Source: Crossaster papposus
Lineage: Eukaryota; Echinodermata; Asteroidea; Velatida; Solasteridae
Assembly (NCBI GenBank): GCA_037893245.1
Contig: JBAIAA010001539.1
Span: 20,078-84,077 of the forward strand
DNA length: 64,000 bases
Direction of reading: 5' to 3'
This document shows, piece after piece, positions 1 to 12,352 of this stretch (position 1 is its first letter; each line of letters opens with the position of its first letter). The notes under the pieces were generated by a model, which was given only the letters and a program-made list of their open reading frames with translations, was not told the DNA's origin and made no database searches. Both the position numbers and the translations under genes were made by a program.

Positions 1-239
1 ACTTCTTTCCCTTTACATATTTCTTATGCACACTTCTTTCCCTTTACATATTTCTTATGCACACTTCTTTCCTTTTACATATTTCTTATGCACACTTCTT
101 TCCCTTTACATATTTCTTATGCACACTTCTTTCCCTTTACATATTTCTTATGCACACTTCTTTCCCTTTACATATTTCTTATGCACACTTCTTTCCCTTT
201 ACATATTTCTTATGCACACTTCTTTCCCTTTACATATTT

Positions 240-275
240 AACTCGAGGGCTTGTCCCGACATCATGTGTTTATTT
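240..275 (+). repeat. 36-bp inserted segment, type A (prototype)
   Basis: A 36-bp segment sits between CATATTT and CTTATGCAC of a unit. It carries CTCGAG (an XhoI site) at 242-247, then GGGCTTGTCCCGACATC, and ends GTGTTTATTT. Its first A completes a TAA with the preceding T, the only regular plus-strand stop in the array. Type A is defined by GTCCCGAC. The 21 type A copies start at 240, 1862, 2580, 2864, 3706, 4424, 4708, 5922, 7482, 8546, 10168, 10886, 11170, 18240, 21315, 42002, 44912, 47044, 50495, 60275 and 63571. Type A dominates the first 11 kb and then opens each module after 42,002. Confidence 0.95.
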
Positions 276-1453
276 CTTATGCACACTTCTTTCCCTTTAC
301 ATATTTCTTATGCACACTTCTTTCCCTTTACATATTTCTTATGCACACTTCTTTCCCTTTACATATTTCTTATGCACACTTCTTTCCCTTTACATATTTC
401 TTATGCACACTTCTTTCCCTTTACATATTTCTTATGCACACTTCTTTCCCTTTACATATTTCTTATGCACACTTCTTTCCCTTTACATATTTCTTATGCA
501 CACTTCTTTCCCTTTACATATTTCTTATGCACACTTCTTTCCCTTTACATATTTCTTATGCACACTTCTTTCCCTTTACATATTTCTTATGCACACTTCT
601 TTCCCTTTACATATTTATTATGCACACTTCTTTCCCTTTACATATTTCTTATGCACACTTCTTTCCCTTTACATATTTCTTATGCACACTTCTTTCCCTT
701 TACATATTTCTTATGCACACTTCTTTCCCTTTACATATTTCTTATGCACACTTCTTTCCCTTTACATATTTCTAATGCACACTTCTTTCCCTTTACATAT
801 TTCTTATGCACACTTCTTTCCCTTTACATATTTCTTATGCACACTTCTTTCCCTTTACATATTTCTTATGCACACTTCTTTCCCTTTACGTATTTCTTAT
901 GCACACTTCTTTCCCTTTACATATTTCTTATGCACACTTCTTTCCCTTTACATATTTCTTATGCACACTTCTTTCCCTTTACATATTTCTTATGCACACT
1001 TCTTTCCCTTTACATATTTCTTATGCACACTTCTTTCCCTTTACATATTTCTTATGCACACTTCTTTCCCTTTACATATTTCTTATGCACACTTCTTTCC
1101 CTTTACATATTTCTTATGCACACTTCTTTCCCTTTACATATTTCTTATGCACACTTCTTTCCCTTTACATATTTCTTATGCACACTTCTTTCCCTTTACA
1201 TATTTCTTATGCACACTTCTTTCCCTTTACATATTTCTTATGCACACTTCTTTCCCTTTACATATTTCTTATGCACACTTCTTTCCCTTTACATATTTCT
1301 TATGCACACTTCTTTCCCTTTACATATTTCTTATGCACACTTCTTTCCCTTTACATATTTCTTATGCACACTTCTTTCCCTTTACATATTTCTTATGCAC
1401 ACTTCTTTCCCTTTACATATTTCTTATGCACACTTCTTTCCCTTTACATATTT

Positions 1454-1489
1454 AACTCGAGGGCTTGTTCCCACATCATGTGTTAATTT
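1454..1489 (+). repeat. 36-bp segment, B variant ending GTTAATTT
   Basis: B-type segment with GTGTTAATTT instead of GTGTTTATTT at its 3' end. The only other copy with this change is at 9760-9795, exactly 8,306 bp away, which ties both to one duplication. Confidence 0.93.
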
Positions 1490-1501
1490 CTTATGCACAC
1501 T

Positions 1502-3345
1502 TCTTTCCCTTTACATATTTCTTATGCACACTTCTTTCCCTTTACATATTTCTTATGCACACTTCTTTCCCTTTACATATTTCTTATGCACACTTCTTTC
1601 CCTTTACATATTTCTTATGCACACTTCTTTCCCTTTACATATTTCTTATGCACACTTCTTTCCCTTTACATATTTCTTATGCACACTGCTTTCCCTTTAC
1701 GTATTTCTTATGCACACTTCTTTCCCTTTACATATTTCTTATGCCCACTTCTTTCCCTTTACATATTTCTTATGCACACTTCTTTCCCTTTACATATTTC
1801 TTATGCACACTTCTTTCCCTTTACATATTTCTTATGCACACTTCTTTCCCTTTACATATTTAACTCGAGGGCTTGTCCCGACATCATGTGTTTATTTCTT
1901 ATGCACACTTCTTTCCCTTTACATATTTCTTATGCACACTTCTTTCCCTTTACATATTTCTTATGCACACTTCTTTCCCTTTACATATTTCTTATGCACA
2001 CTTCTTTCCCTTTACATATTTCTTATGCACACTTCTTTCCCTTTACATATTTCTTATGCACACTTCTTTCCCTTTACATATTTCTTATGCACACTTCTTT
2101 CCCTTTACATATTTCTTATGCACACTTCTTTCCCTTTACATATTTCTTATGCACACTTCTTTCCCTTTACATATTTCTTATGCACACTTCTTTCCCTTTA
2201 CATATTTCTTATGCACACTTCTTTCCCTTTACATATTTCGTATGCACACTTCTTTCCCTTTACATATTTCTTATGCACACTTCTTTCCCTTTACATATTT
2301 CTTATGCACACTTCTTTCCCTTTACATATTTCTTATGCACACTTCTTTCCCTTTACATATTTCTTATGCACACTTCTTTCCCTTTACATATTTCTTATGC
2401 ACACTTCTTTCCCTTTAAATATTTCTTATGCACACTTCTTTCCCTTTACATATTTCTTATGCACACTTCTTTCCCTTTACATATTTCTTATGCACACTTC
2501 TTTCCCTTTACATATTTCTTATGCACACTTCTTTCCCTTTACATATTTCTTATGCACACTTCTTTCCCTTTACATATTTAACTCGAGGGCTTGTCCCGAC
2601 ATCATGTGTTTATTTCTTATGCACACTTCTTTCCCTTTACATATTGCTTATGCACACTTCTTTCCCTTTACATATTTCTTATGCACACTTCTTTCCCTTT
2701 ACATATTTCTTATGCACACTTCTTTCCCTTTACATATTTCTTATGCACACTTCTTTCCCTTTACATATTGCTTATGCACACTTCTTTCCCTTTACATATT
2801 TCTTATGCACACTTCTTTCCCTTTACATATTTCTTATGCACACTTCTTTCCCTTTACATATTTAACTCGAGGGCTTGTCCCGACATCATGTGTTTATTTC
2901 TTATGCACACTTCTTTCCCTTTACATATTTCTTATGCACACTTCTTTCCCTTTACATATTTCTTATGCACACTTCTTTCCCTTTACATATTTCTTATGCA
3001 CACTTCTTTCCCTTTACATATTTCTTATGCACACTTCTTTCCCTTTACATATTTCTTATGCACACTTCTTTCCCTTTACATATTTCTTATGCACACTTCT
3101 TTCCCTTTACATATTTCTTATGCACACTTCTTTCCCTTTACATATTTCTTATGCACACTTCTTTCCCTTTACATATTTCTTATGCACACTTCTTTTCCTT
3201 TACATATTTCTTATTCACACTTCTTTCCCTTTACATATTTTTTATGCACACTTCTTTCCCTTTACATATTTCTTATGCACACTTCTTTCCCTTTACATAT
3301 TTCTTATGCACACTTCTTTCCCTTTACATATTTCTTAAGCACATT
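1502..3345 (+). repeat. 1,844-bp tandem duplication, first copy
   Basis: Segments at 1862, 2580 and 2864 recur at 3706, 4424 and 4708, and the marker cluster ACTGCTTTCC / TACGTATT / TGCCCAC recurs at 3531-3593. The period equals 56 units plus 3 segments. The segment at 1454 has no partner at 3298, so the left boundary lies between about 1,490 and 1,690; the value given is approximate. Confidence 0.88.
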
Positions 3346-5189
3346 TCTTTCCCTTTACATATTTCTTATGCACACTTCTTTCCCTTTACATATTTCTTAT
3401 GCACACTTCTTTCCCTTTACATATTTCTTATGCACACTTCTTTCCCTTTACATATTTCTTATGCACACTTCTTTCCCTTTACATATTTCTTATGCACACT
3501 TCTTTCCCTTTACATATTTCTTATGCACACTGCTTTCCCTTTACGTATTTCTTATGCACACTTCTTTCCCTTTACATATTTCTTATGCCCACTTCTTTCC
3601 CTTTACATATTTCTTATGCACACTTCTTTCCCTTTACATATTTCTTATGCACACTTCTTTCCCTTTACATATTTCTTATGCACACTTCTTTCCCTTTACA
3701 TATTTAACTCGAGGGCTTGTCCCGACATCATGTGTTTATTTCTTATGCACACTTCTTTCCCTTTACATATTTCTTATGCACACTTCTTTCCCTTTACATA
3801 TTTCTTATGCACACTTCTTTCCCTTTACATATTTCTTATGCACACTTCTTTCCCTTTACATATTTCTTATGCACACTTCTTTCCCTTTACATATTTCTTA
3901 TGCACACTTCTTTCCCTTTACATATTTCTTATGCACACTTCTTTCCCTTTACATATTTCTTATGCACACTTCTTTCCCTTTACATATTTCTTATGCACAC
4001 TTCTTTCCCTTTACATATTTCTTATGCACACTTCTTTCCCTTTACATATTTCTTATGCACACTTCTTTCCCTTTACATATTTCGTATGCACACTTCTTTC
4101 CCTTTACATATTTCTTATGCACACTTCTTTCCCTTTACATATTTCTTATGCACACTTCTTTCCCTTTACATATTTCTTATGCACACTTCTTTCCCTTTAC
4201 ATATTTCTTATGCACACTTCTTTCCCTTTACATATTTCTTATGCACACTTCTTTCCCTTTAAATATTTCTTATGCACACTTCTTTCCCTTTACATATTTC
4301 TTATGCACACTTCTTTCCCTTTACATATTTCTTATGCACACTTCTTTCCCTTTACATATTTCTTATGCACACTTCTTTCCCTTTACATATTTCTTATGCA
4401 CACTTCTTTCCCTTTACATATTTAACTCGAGGGCTTGTCCCGACATCATGTGTTTATTTCTTATGCACACTTCTTTCCCTTTACATATTGCTTATGCACA
4501 CTTCTTTCCCTTTACATATTTCTTATGCACACTTCTTTCCCTTTACATATTTCTTATGCACACTTCTTTCCCTTTACATATTTCTTATGCACACTTCTTT
4601 CCCTTTACATATTGCTTATGCACACTTCTTTCCCTTTACATATTTCTTATGCACACTTCTTTCCCTTTACATATTTCTTATGCACACTTCTTTCCCTTTA
4701 CATATTTAACTCGAGGGCTTGTCCCGACATCATGTGTTTATTTCTTATGCACACTTCTTTCCCTTTACATATTTCTTATGCACACTTCTTTCCCTTTACA
4801 TATTTCTTATGCACACTTCTTTCCCTTTACATATTTCTTATGCACACTTCTTTCCCTTTACATATTTCTTATGCACACTTCTTTCCCTTTACATATTTCT
4901 TATGCACACTTCTTTCCCTTTACATATTTCTTATGCACACTTCTTTCCCTTTACATATTTCTTATGCACACTTCTTTCCCTTTACATATTTCTTATGCAC
5001 ACTTCTTTCCCTTTACATATTTCTTATGCACACTTCTTTTCCTTTACATATTTCTTATTCACACTTCTTTCCCTTTACATATTTTTTATGCACACTTCTT
5101 TCCCTTTACATATTTCTTATGCACACTTCTTTCCCTTTACATATTTCTTATGCACACTTCTTTCCCTTTACATATTTCTTAAGCACATT
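3346..5189 (+). repeat. 1,844-bp tandem duplication, second copy
   Basis: Shares the private markers TTTTCC, TTATTCAC, TTTTTTATG and TTAAGCACATTT (the last near 3335 and 5179) with the first copy. The 8,307-11,206 duplicate holds only one copy of this block, so the tandem doubling differs between two otherwise matching stretches. Confidence 0.87.
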
Positions 5190-5479
5190 TCTTTCCCTTT
5201 ACATATTTCTTATGCACACTTCTTTCCCTTTACATATTTCTTATGCACACTTCTTTCCCTTTACATATTTCTTATGCACACTTCTTTCCCTTTACATATT
5301 TCTTATGCACACTTCTTTCCCTTTACATATTTCTTATGCACACTTCTTTCCCTTTACATATTTCTTATGCACACTTCTTTCCCTTTACATATTTCTTATG
5401 CACACTTCTTTCCCTTTACATATTTCTTATGCACACTTCTTTCCCTTTACATATTTCTTATGCACACTTCTTTCCCTTT

Positions 5480-5957
5480 ACATATTTCTTATGCACACTT
5501 CTTTCCTTTTACATATTTCTTATGCACACTTCTTTCCCTTTACATATTTCTTATGCACACTTCTTTCCCTTTACATATTTCTTATGCACACTTATTTCCC
5601 TTTACATATTTCTTATGCACCCTTCTTTCCCTTTACATATTTCTTATGCACACTTCTTTCCCTTTACATATTTCTTATGCACACTTCTTTCCCTTTACAT
5701 ATTTCTTATGCACACTTCTTTCCCTTTACATATTTCTTATGCACACTTCTTTCCCTTTACATATTTCTTATGCACACTTCTTTCCCTTTACATATTTATT
5801 ATGCACACTTCTTTCCCTTTACATATTTCTTATGCACACTTCTTTCCCTTTACATATTTCTTATGCACACTTCTTTCCCTTTACATATTTCTTATGCACA
5901 CTTCTTTCCCTTTACATATTTAACTCGAGGGCTTGTCCCGACATCATGTGTTTATTT
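5480..5957 (+). repeat. 1,560-bp-spaced duplication, copy 1
   Basis: Markers TTCCTTTTAC (near 5509), CTTATTTCCC (near 5590), CACCCTTC (near 5617), TTTATTATG (5798) and the type A segment at 5922 all recur 1,560 bp downstream. 1,560 is 48 units plus 2 segments. Outer limits are approximate. Confidence 0.82.
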
Positions 5958-6484
5958 CTTATGCACACTTCTTTCCCTTTACATATTTCTTATGCACACT
6001 TCTTTCCCTTTACATATTTCTTATGCACACTTCTTTCCCTTTACATATTTCTTATGCACACTTCTTTCCCTTTACATATTTCTTATGCACACTTCTTTCC
6101 CTTTACATATTTCTTATGCACACTTCTTTCCCTTTACATATTTCTTATGCACACTTCTTTCCCTTTACATATTTCTTATGCACACTTATTTCCCTTTACA
6201 TATTTCTTATGCACACTTATTTCCCTTTACATATTTCTTATGCACACTTATTTCCCTTTACATATTTCTTATGCACACTTCTTTCCCTTTACATATTTCT
6301 TATGCACACTTCTTTCCCTTTACATATTTCTTATGCACACTTCTTTCCCTTTACATATTTCTTATGCACACTTCTTTCCCTTTACATATTTATTATGCAC
6401 ACTTCTTTCCCTTTACATATTTCTTATGCACACTTCTTTCCCTTTACATATTTCTTATGCACACTTCTTTCCCTTTACATATTT

Positions 6485-6520
6485 AACTCGAGGGCTTGTT
6501 TCCACATCATGTGTTTATTT
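6485..6520 (+). repeat. 36-bp segment, B variant with GTTTCCAC
   Basis: Singleton. One further base differs from type B (GTTTCCAC), and the downstream unit begins TTTATTATG rather than TTTCTTATG. It lies in the irregular stretch between 5,190 and 8,300. Confidence 0.92.
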
Positions 6521-7039
6521 ATTATGCACACTTCTTTCCCTTTACATATTTCTTATGCACACTTCTTTCCCTTTACATATTTCTTATGCACACTTCTTTC
6601 CCTTTACATATTTCTTATGCACACTTCTTTCCCTTTACATATTTCTTATGCACACTTCTTTCCCTTTACATATTTTGTATGCACACTTCTTTCCCTTTAC
6701 ATATTTGTTATGCACACTTCTTTCCCTTTACATATTTCTTATGCACACTTCTTTCCCTTTACATATTTCTTATGCACACTTCTTTCCCTTTACATATTTC
6801 TTATGCACATTTCTTTCCCTTTACATATTTCTTATGCACACTTCTTTCCCTTTACATATTTCTTATGCACACTTCTTTCCCTTTACATATTTCTTATGCA
6901 CACTTCTTTCCCTTTACATATTTCTTATGCACACTTCTTTCCCTTTACATATTTCTTATGCACACTTCTTTCCCTTTACATATTTCTTATGCACACTTCT
7001 TTCCCTTTACATATTTCTTATGCACACTTCTTTCCCTTT

Positions 7040-7517
7040 ACATATTTCTTATGCACACTTCGTTCCTTTTACATATTTCTTATGCACACTTCTTTCCCTT
7101 TACATATTTCTTATGCACACTTCTTTCCCTTTACATATTTCTTATGCACACTTATTTCCCTTTACATATTTCTTATGCACCCTTCTTTCCCTTTACATAT
7201 TTCTTATGCACACTTCTTTCCCTTTACATATTTCTTATGCACACTTCTTTCCCTTTACATAATTCTTATGCACACTTCTTTCCCTTTACATATTTCTTAT
7301 GCACACTTCTTTCCCTTTACATATTTCTTATGCACACTTCTTTCCCTTTACATATTTATTATGCACACTTCTTTCCCTTTACATATTTCTTATGCACACT
7401 TCTTTCCCTTTACATATTTCTTATGCACACTTCTTTCCCTTTACATATTTCTTATGCACACTTCTTTCCCTTTACATATTTAACTCGAGGGCTTGTCCCG
7501 ACATCATGTGTTTATTT
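7040..7517 (+). repeat. 1,560-bp-spaced duplication, copy 2
   Basis: Partner of 5,480-5,957, ending in the type A segment at 7482. It differs by CGTTCC for CTTTCC near 7061 and ATAATTC for ATATTTC near 7261. Confidence 0.8.
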
Positions 7518-8013
7518 CTTATGCACACTTCTTTCCCTTTACATATTTCTTATGCACACTTCTTTCCCTTTACATATTTCTTATGCACACTTCTTTCCCT
7601 TTACATATTTATTATGCACACTTCTTTCCCTTTACATATTTCTTATGCACACTTCTTTCCCTTTACATATTTCTTATGCACACTTCTTTCCCTTTACATA
7701 TTTCTTATGCACACTTCTTTCCCTTTACATATTTTTTATGCACACTTCTTTCCCTTTACATATTTCTTATGCACACTTCTTTCCCTTTACATATTTCTTG
7801 TGCACACTTCTTTCCCTTTACATATTTCTTATGCACACTTCTTTCCCTTTACATATTTCTTATGCACACTTCTTTCCCTTTACATATTTCTTGTGCACAC
7901 TTCTTTCCCTTTACATATTTCTTATGCACACTTCTTTCCCTTTACATATTTCTTATGCACACTTCTTTCCCTTTACATATTTCTTATGCACACTTCTTTC
8001 CCTTTACATATTT

Positions 8014-8049
8014 AACTCGAGGGCTTGTTCCCACATCATGTGTTTATTT
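8014..8049 (+). repeat. 36-bp inserted segment, type B (prototype)
   Basis: Same entry point and length as type A, but GTTCCCAC replaces GTCCCGAC (two substitutions). This removes one CpG and completes an 11-bp dyad, CACAT-C-ATGTG. The 52 unmodified B copies start at 8014, 19268, 20388, 22343, 23463, 23808, 29503, 29632, 32334, 33021, 33150, 34089, 34218, 36641, 36770, 37457, 38611, 38740, 39024, 39215, 39344, 40217, 41032, 41161, 42689, 42818, 43972, 44101, 45599, 46104, 46233, 47731, 47860, 48731, 48798, 48927, 49370, 51120, 51249, 52120, 52187, 52316, 53281, 54650, 58158, 58225, 60962, 61091, 61962, 62029, 62158 and 62601. Confidence 0.95.
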
Positions 8050-8306
8050 CTTATGCACACTTCTTTCCCTTTACATATTTCTTATGCACACTTCTTTCCC
8101 TTTACATATTTCTTATGCACACTTCTTTCCCTTTACATATTTCTTATGCACACTTCTTTCCCTTTACATATTTCTTATGCACACTTCTTTCCCTTTACAT
8201 ATTTCTTATGCACACTTCTTTCCCTTTACATATTTCTTATGCACACTTCTTTCCCTTTACATATTTCTTATGCACACTTCTTTCCCTTTACATATTTCTT
8301 ATGCAC

Positions 8307-11206
8307 ACTTCTTTCCCTTTACATATTTCTTATGCACACTTCTTTCCCTTTACATATTTCTTATGCACACTTCTTTCCTTTTACATATTTCTTATGCACA
8401 CTTCTTTCCCTTTACATATTTCTTATGCACACTTCTTTCCCTTTACATATTTCTTATGCACACTTCTTTCCCTTTACATATTTCTTATGCACACTTCTTT
8501 CCCTTTACATATTTCTTATGCACACTTCTTTCCCTTTACATATTTAACTCGAGGGCTTGTCCCGACATCATGTGTTTATTTCTTATGCACACTTCTTTCC
8601 CTTTACATATTTCTTATGCACACTTCTTTCCCTTTACATATTTCTTATGCACACTTCTTTCCCTTTACATATTTCTTATGCACACTTCTTTCCCTTTACA
8701 TATTTCTTATGCACACTTCTTTCCCTTTACATATTTCTTATGCACACTTCTTTCCCTTTACATATTTCTTATGCACACTTCTTTCCCTTTACATATTTCT
8801 TATGCACACTTCTTTCCCTTTACATATTTCTTATGCACACTTCTTTCCCTTTACATATTTCTTATGCACACTTCTTTCCCTTTACATATTTCTTATGCAC
8901 ACTTCTTTCCCTTTACATATTTATTATGCACACTTCTTTCCCTTTACATATTTCTTATGCACACTTCTTTCCCTTTACATATTTCTTATGCACACTTCTT
9001 TCCCTTTACATATTTCTTATGCACACTTCTTTCCCTTTACATATTTCTTATGCACACTTCTTTCCCTTTACATATTTCTAATGCACACTTCTTTCCCTTT
9101 ACATATTTCTTATGCACACTTCTTTCCCTTTACATATTTCTTATGCACACTTCTTTCCCTTTACATATTTCTTATGCACACTTCTTTCCCTTTACGTATT
9201 TCTTATGCACACTTCTTTCCCTTTACATATTTCTTATGCACACTTCTTTCCCTTTACATATTTCTTATGCACACTTCTTTCCCTTTACATATTTCTTATG
9301 CACACTTCTTTCCCTTTACATATTTCTTATGCACACTTCTTTCCCTTTACATATTTCTTATGCACACTTCTTTCCCTTTACATATTTCTTATGCACACTT
9401 CTTTCCCTTTACATATTTCTTATGCACACTTCTTTCCCTTTACATATTTCTTATGCACACTTCTTTCCCTTTACATATTTCTTATGCACACTTCTTTCCC
9501 TTTACATATTTCTTATGCACACTTCTTTCCCTTTACATATTTCTTATGCACACTTCTTTCCCTTTACATATTTCTTATGCACACTTCTTTCCCTTTACAT
9601 ATTTCTTATGCACACTTCTTTCCCTTTACATATTTCTTATGCACACTTCTTTCCCTTTACATATTTCTTATGCACACTTCTTTCCCTTTACATATTTCTT
9701 ATGCACACTTCTTTCCCTTTACATATTTCTTATGCACACTTCTTTCCCTTTACATATTTAACTCGAGGGCTTGTTCCCACATCATGTGTTAATTTCTTAT
9801 GCACACTTCTTTCCCTTTACATATTTCTTATGCACACTTCTTTCCCTTTACATATTTCTTATGCACACTTCTTTCCCTTTACATATTTCTTATGCACACT
9901 TCTTTCCCTTTACATATTTCTTATGCACACTTCTTTCCCTTTACATATTTCTTATGCACACTTCTTTCCCTTTACATATTTCTTATGCACACTGCTTTCC
10001 CTTTACGTATTTCTTATGCACACTTCTTTCCCTTTACATATTTCTTATGCCCACTTCTTTCCCTTTACATATTTCTTATGCACACTTCTTTCCCTTTACA
10101 TATTTCTTATGCACACTTCTTTCCCTTTACATATTTCTTATGCACACTTCTTTCCCTTTACATATTTAACTCGAGGGCTTGTCCCGACATCATGTGTTTA
10201 TTTCTTATGCACACTTCTTTCCCTTTACATATTTCTTATGCACACTTCTTTCCCTTTACATATTTCTTATGCACACTTCTTTCCCTTTACATATTTCTTA
10301 TGCACACTTCTTTCCCTTTACATATTTCTTATGCACACTTCTTTCCCTTTACATATTTCTTATGCACACTTCTTTCCCTTTACATATTTCTTATGCACAC
10401 TTCTTTCCCTTTACATATTTCTTATGCACACTTCTTTCCCTTTACATATTTCTTATGCACACTTCTTTCCCTTTACATATTTCTTATGCACACTTCTTTC
10501 CCTTTACATATTTCTTATGCACACTTCTTTCCCTTTACATATTTCGTATGCACACTTCTTTCCCTTTACATATTTCTTATGCACACTTCTTTCCCTTTAC
10601 ATATTTCTTATGCACACTTCTTTCCCTTTACATATTTCTTATGCACACTTCTTTCCCTTTACATATTTCTTATGCACACTTCTTTCCCTTTACATATTTC
10701 TTATGCACACTTCTTTCCCTTTAAATATTTCTTATGCACACTTCTTTCCCTTTACATATTTCTTATGCACACTTCTTTCCCTTTACATATTTCTTATGCA
10801 CACTTCTTTCCCTTTACATATTTCTTATGCACACTTCTTTCCCTTTACATATTTCTTATGCACACTTCTTTCCCTTTACATATTTAACTCGAGGGCTTGT
10901 CCCGACATCATGTGTTTATTTCTTATGCACACTTCTTTCCCTTTACATATTGCTTATGCACACTTCTTTCCCTTTACATATTTCTTATGCACACTTCTTT
11001 CCCTTTACATATTTCTTATGCACACTTCTTTCCCTTTACATATTTCTTATGCACACTTCTTTCCCTTTACATATTGCTTATGCACACTTCTTTCCCTTTA
11101 CATATTTCTTATGCACACTTCTTTCCCTTTACATATTTCTTATGCACACTTCTTTCCCTTTACATATTTAACTCGAGGGCTTGTCCCGACATCATGTGTT
11201 TATTTC
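8307..11206 (+). repeat. Long direct duplication, copy 2
   Basis: Partner of 1-2,900. The 8,306-bp offset equals 254 units plus 12 inserted segments exactly. Correspondence is lost between 11,206 and 11,499: the TTTTCC variant near 3,193 of copy 1 has no counterpart here. This copy instead runs into the invariant block. Confidence 0.9.
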
Positions 11207-11755
11207 TTATGCACACTTCTTTCCCTTTACATATTTCTTATGCACACTTCTTTCCCTTTACATATTTCTTATGCACACTTCTTTCCCTTTACATATTTCT
11301 TATGCACACTTCTTTCCCTTTACATATTTCTTATGCACACTTCTTTCCCTTTACATATTTCTTATGCACACTTCTTTCCCTTTACATATTTCTTATGCAC
11401 ACTTCTTTCCCTTTACATATTTCTTATGCACACTTCTTTCCCTTTACATATTTCTTATGCACACTTCTTTCCCTTTACATATTTCTTATGCACACTTCTT
11501 TCCCTTTACATATTTCTTATGCACACTTCTTTCCCTTTACATATTTCTTATGCACACTTCTTTCCCTTTACATATTTCTTATGCACACTTCTTTCCCTTT
11601 ACATATTTCTTATGCACACTTCTTTCCCTTTAAATATTTCTTATGCACACTTCTTTCCCTTTACATATTTCTTATGCACACTTCTTTCCCTTTACATATT
11701 TCTTATGCACACTTCTTTCCCTTTACATATTTCTTATGCACACTTCTTTCCCTTT

Positions 11756-11770
11756 ACATATTATATTTCT
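11756..11770 (+). repeat. Off-length unit: 5-bp gain
   Basis: The unit reads TACATATTATATTTCTTATG where CATATTTCTTATG is expected, a gain of 5 bp (36-bp unit) with no resemblance to the CTCGAG segment. It lies at the left edge of invariant block 1. Confidence 0.93.
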
Positions 11771-12330
11771 TATGCACACTTCTTTCCCTTTACATATTTC
11801 TTATGCACACTTCTTTCCCTTTACATATTTCTTATGCACACTTCTTTCCCTTTACATATTTCTTATGCACACTTCTTTCCCTTTACATATTTCTTATGCA
11901 CACTTCTTTCCCTTTACATATTTCTTATGCACACTTCTTTCCCTTTACATATTTCTTATGCACACTTCTTTCCCTTTACATATTTCTTATGCACACTTCT
12001 TTCCCTTTACATATTTCTTATGCACACTTCTTTCCCTTTACATATTTCTTATGCACACTTCTTTCCCTTTACATATTTCTTATGCACACTTCTTTCCCTT
12101 TACATATTTCTTATGCACACTTCTTTCCCTTTACATATTTCTTATGCACACTTCTTTCCCTTTACATATTTCTTATGCACACTTCTTTCCCTTTACATAT
12201 TTCTTATGCACACTTCTTTCCCTTTACATATTTCTTATGCACACTTCTTTCCCTTTACATATTTCTTATGCACACTTCTTTCCCTTTACATATTTCTTAT
12301 GCACACTTCTTTCCCTTTACATATTTCTTA

Positions 12331-12352
12331 TGCTCACTTCTTTCTTTATTTC
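12331..12352 (+). repeat. Off-length unit: 6-bp loss
   Basis: Reads TGCTCACTTCTTTCTTTATT, then TCTTATGCAC. CCCTTTACATA is shortened by 6 bp, giving a 25-bp unit that also carries a substitution (GCTCAC). It sits between two stretches of otherwise identical units. Confidence 0.92.

Larger units (their letters stand above)
1..2900 (+). repeat. Long direct duplication, copy 1 (partner 8,306 bp downstream)
   Basis: 36-bp segments at 240, 1454, 1862, 2580 and 2864 recur at 8546, 9760, 10168, 10886 and 11170, each exactly 8,306 bp away and of the same subtype. Private point variants follow: CCTTTTAC near 71, CTAATGCAC near 773, the cluster ACTGCTTTCC / TACGTATT / TGCCCAC at about 1687-1745, and TTTAAATAT near 2416. 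Copy 1 is cut by the left edge of the window. Confidence 0.92.
5190..8300 (+). repeat. Variant-rich satellite stretch
   Basis: Segments at 5922 (A), 6485 (variant), 7482 (A) and 8014 (B) are set in units with unusually many substitutions: CTTATTTCCC three times in a row near 6187-6250, TTTTGTATG near 6675, TTTGTTATG near 6709, and GTGCAC in place of ATGCAC near 7801 and 7894 (creating ApaLI sites). Apart from the 1,560-bp duplication inside it, I see no higher-order repetition here. Confidence 0.8.

Noticed and set aside
247-258. Rho-independent terminator or hairpin (GGG-CTTGT-CCC followed by T-rich sequence)
   Set aside because: The stem is only three base pairs, and T-rich sequence is everywhere. 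No gene is present to terminate.
240-275. 36-bp segment as a mobile element or site-specific attachment site
   Set aside because: The 5-bp TATTT flanks are suggestive, but they are also the natural monomer sequence at that point, no terminal inverted repeats are seen, and copies clearly multiplied with the array by duplication. Kept only as a finding, not called as an element.
240-275. CENP-B box
   Set aside because: The segment lacks the TTCG and CGGG core bases of the CENP-B consensus in the required spacing, so centromere identity cannot be claimed from sequence.
251-5182. Many frames beginning with TTG inside the 36-bp segment (reading MSRHHVF or MFPHHVF)
   Set aside because: The apparent start is only the first alternative start codon after the TAA of the same segment. 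It is a by-product of the segment's sequence, repeated at every copy.
7801-7899. GTGCAC variants as a functional site
   Set aside because: Two isolated single-base variants (A to G) about three units apart in a variant-rich stretch; nothing beyond ordinary mutation plus local copying is needed.
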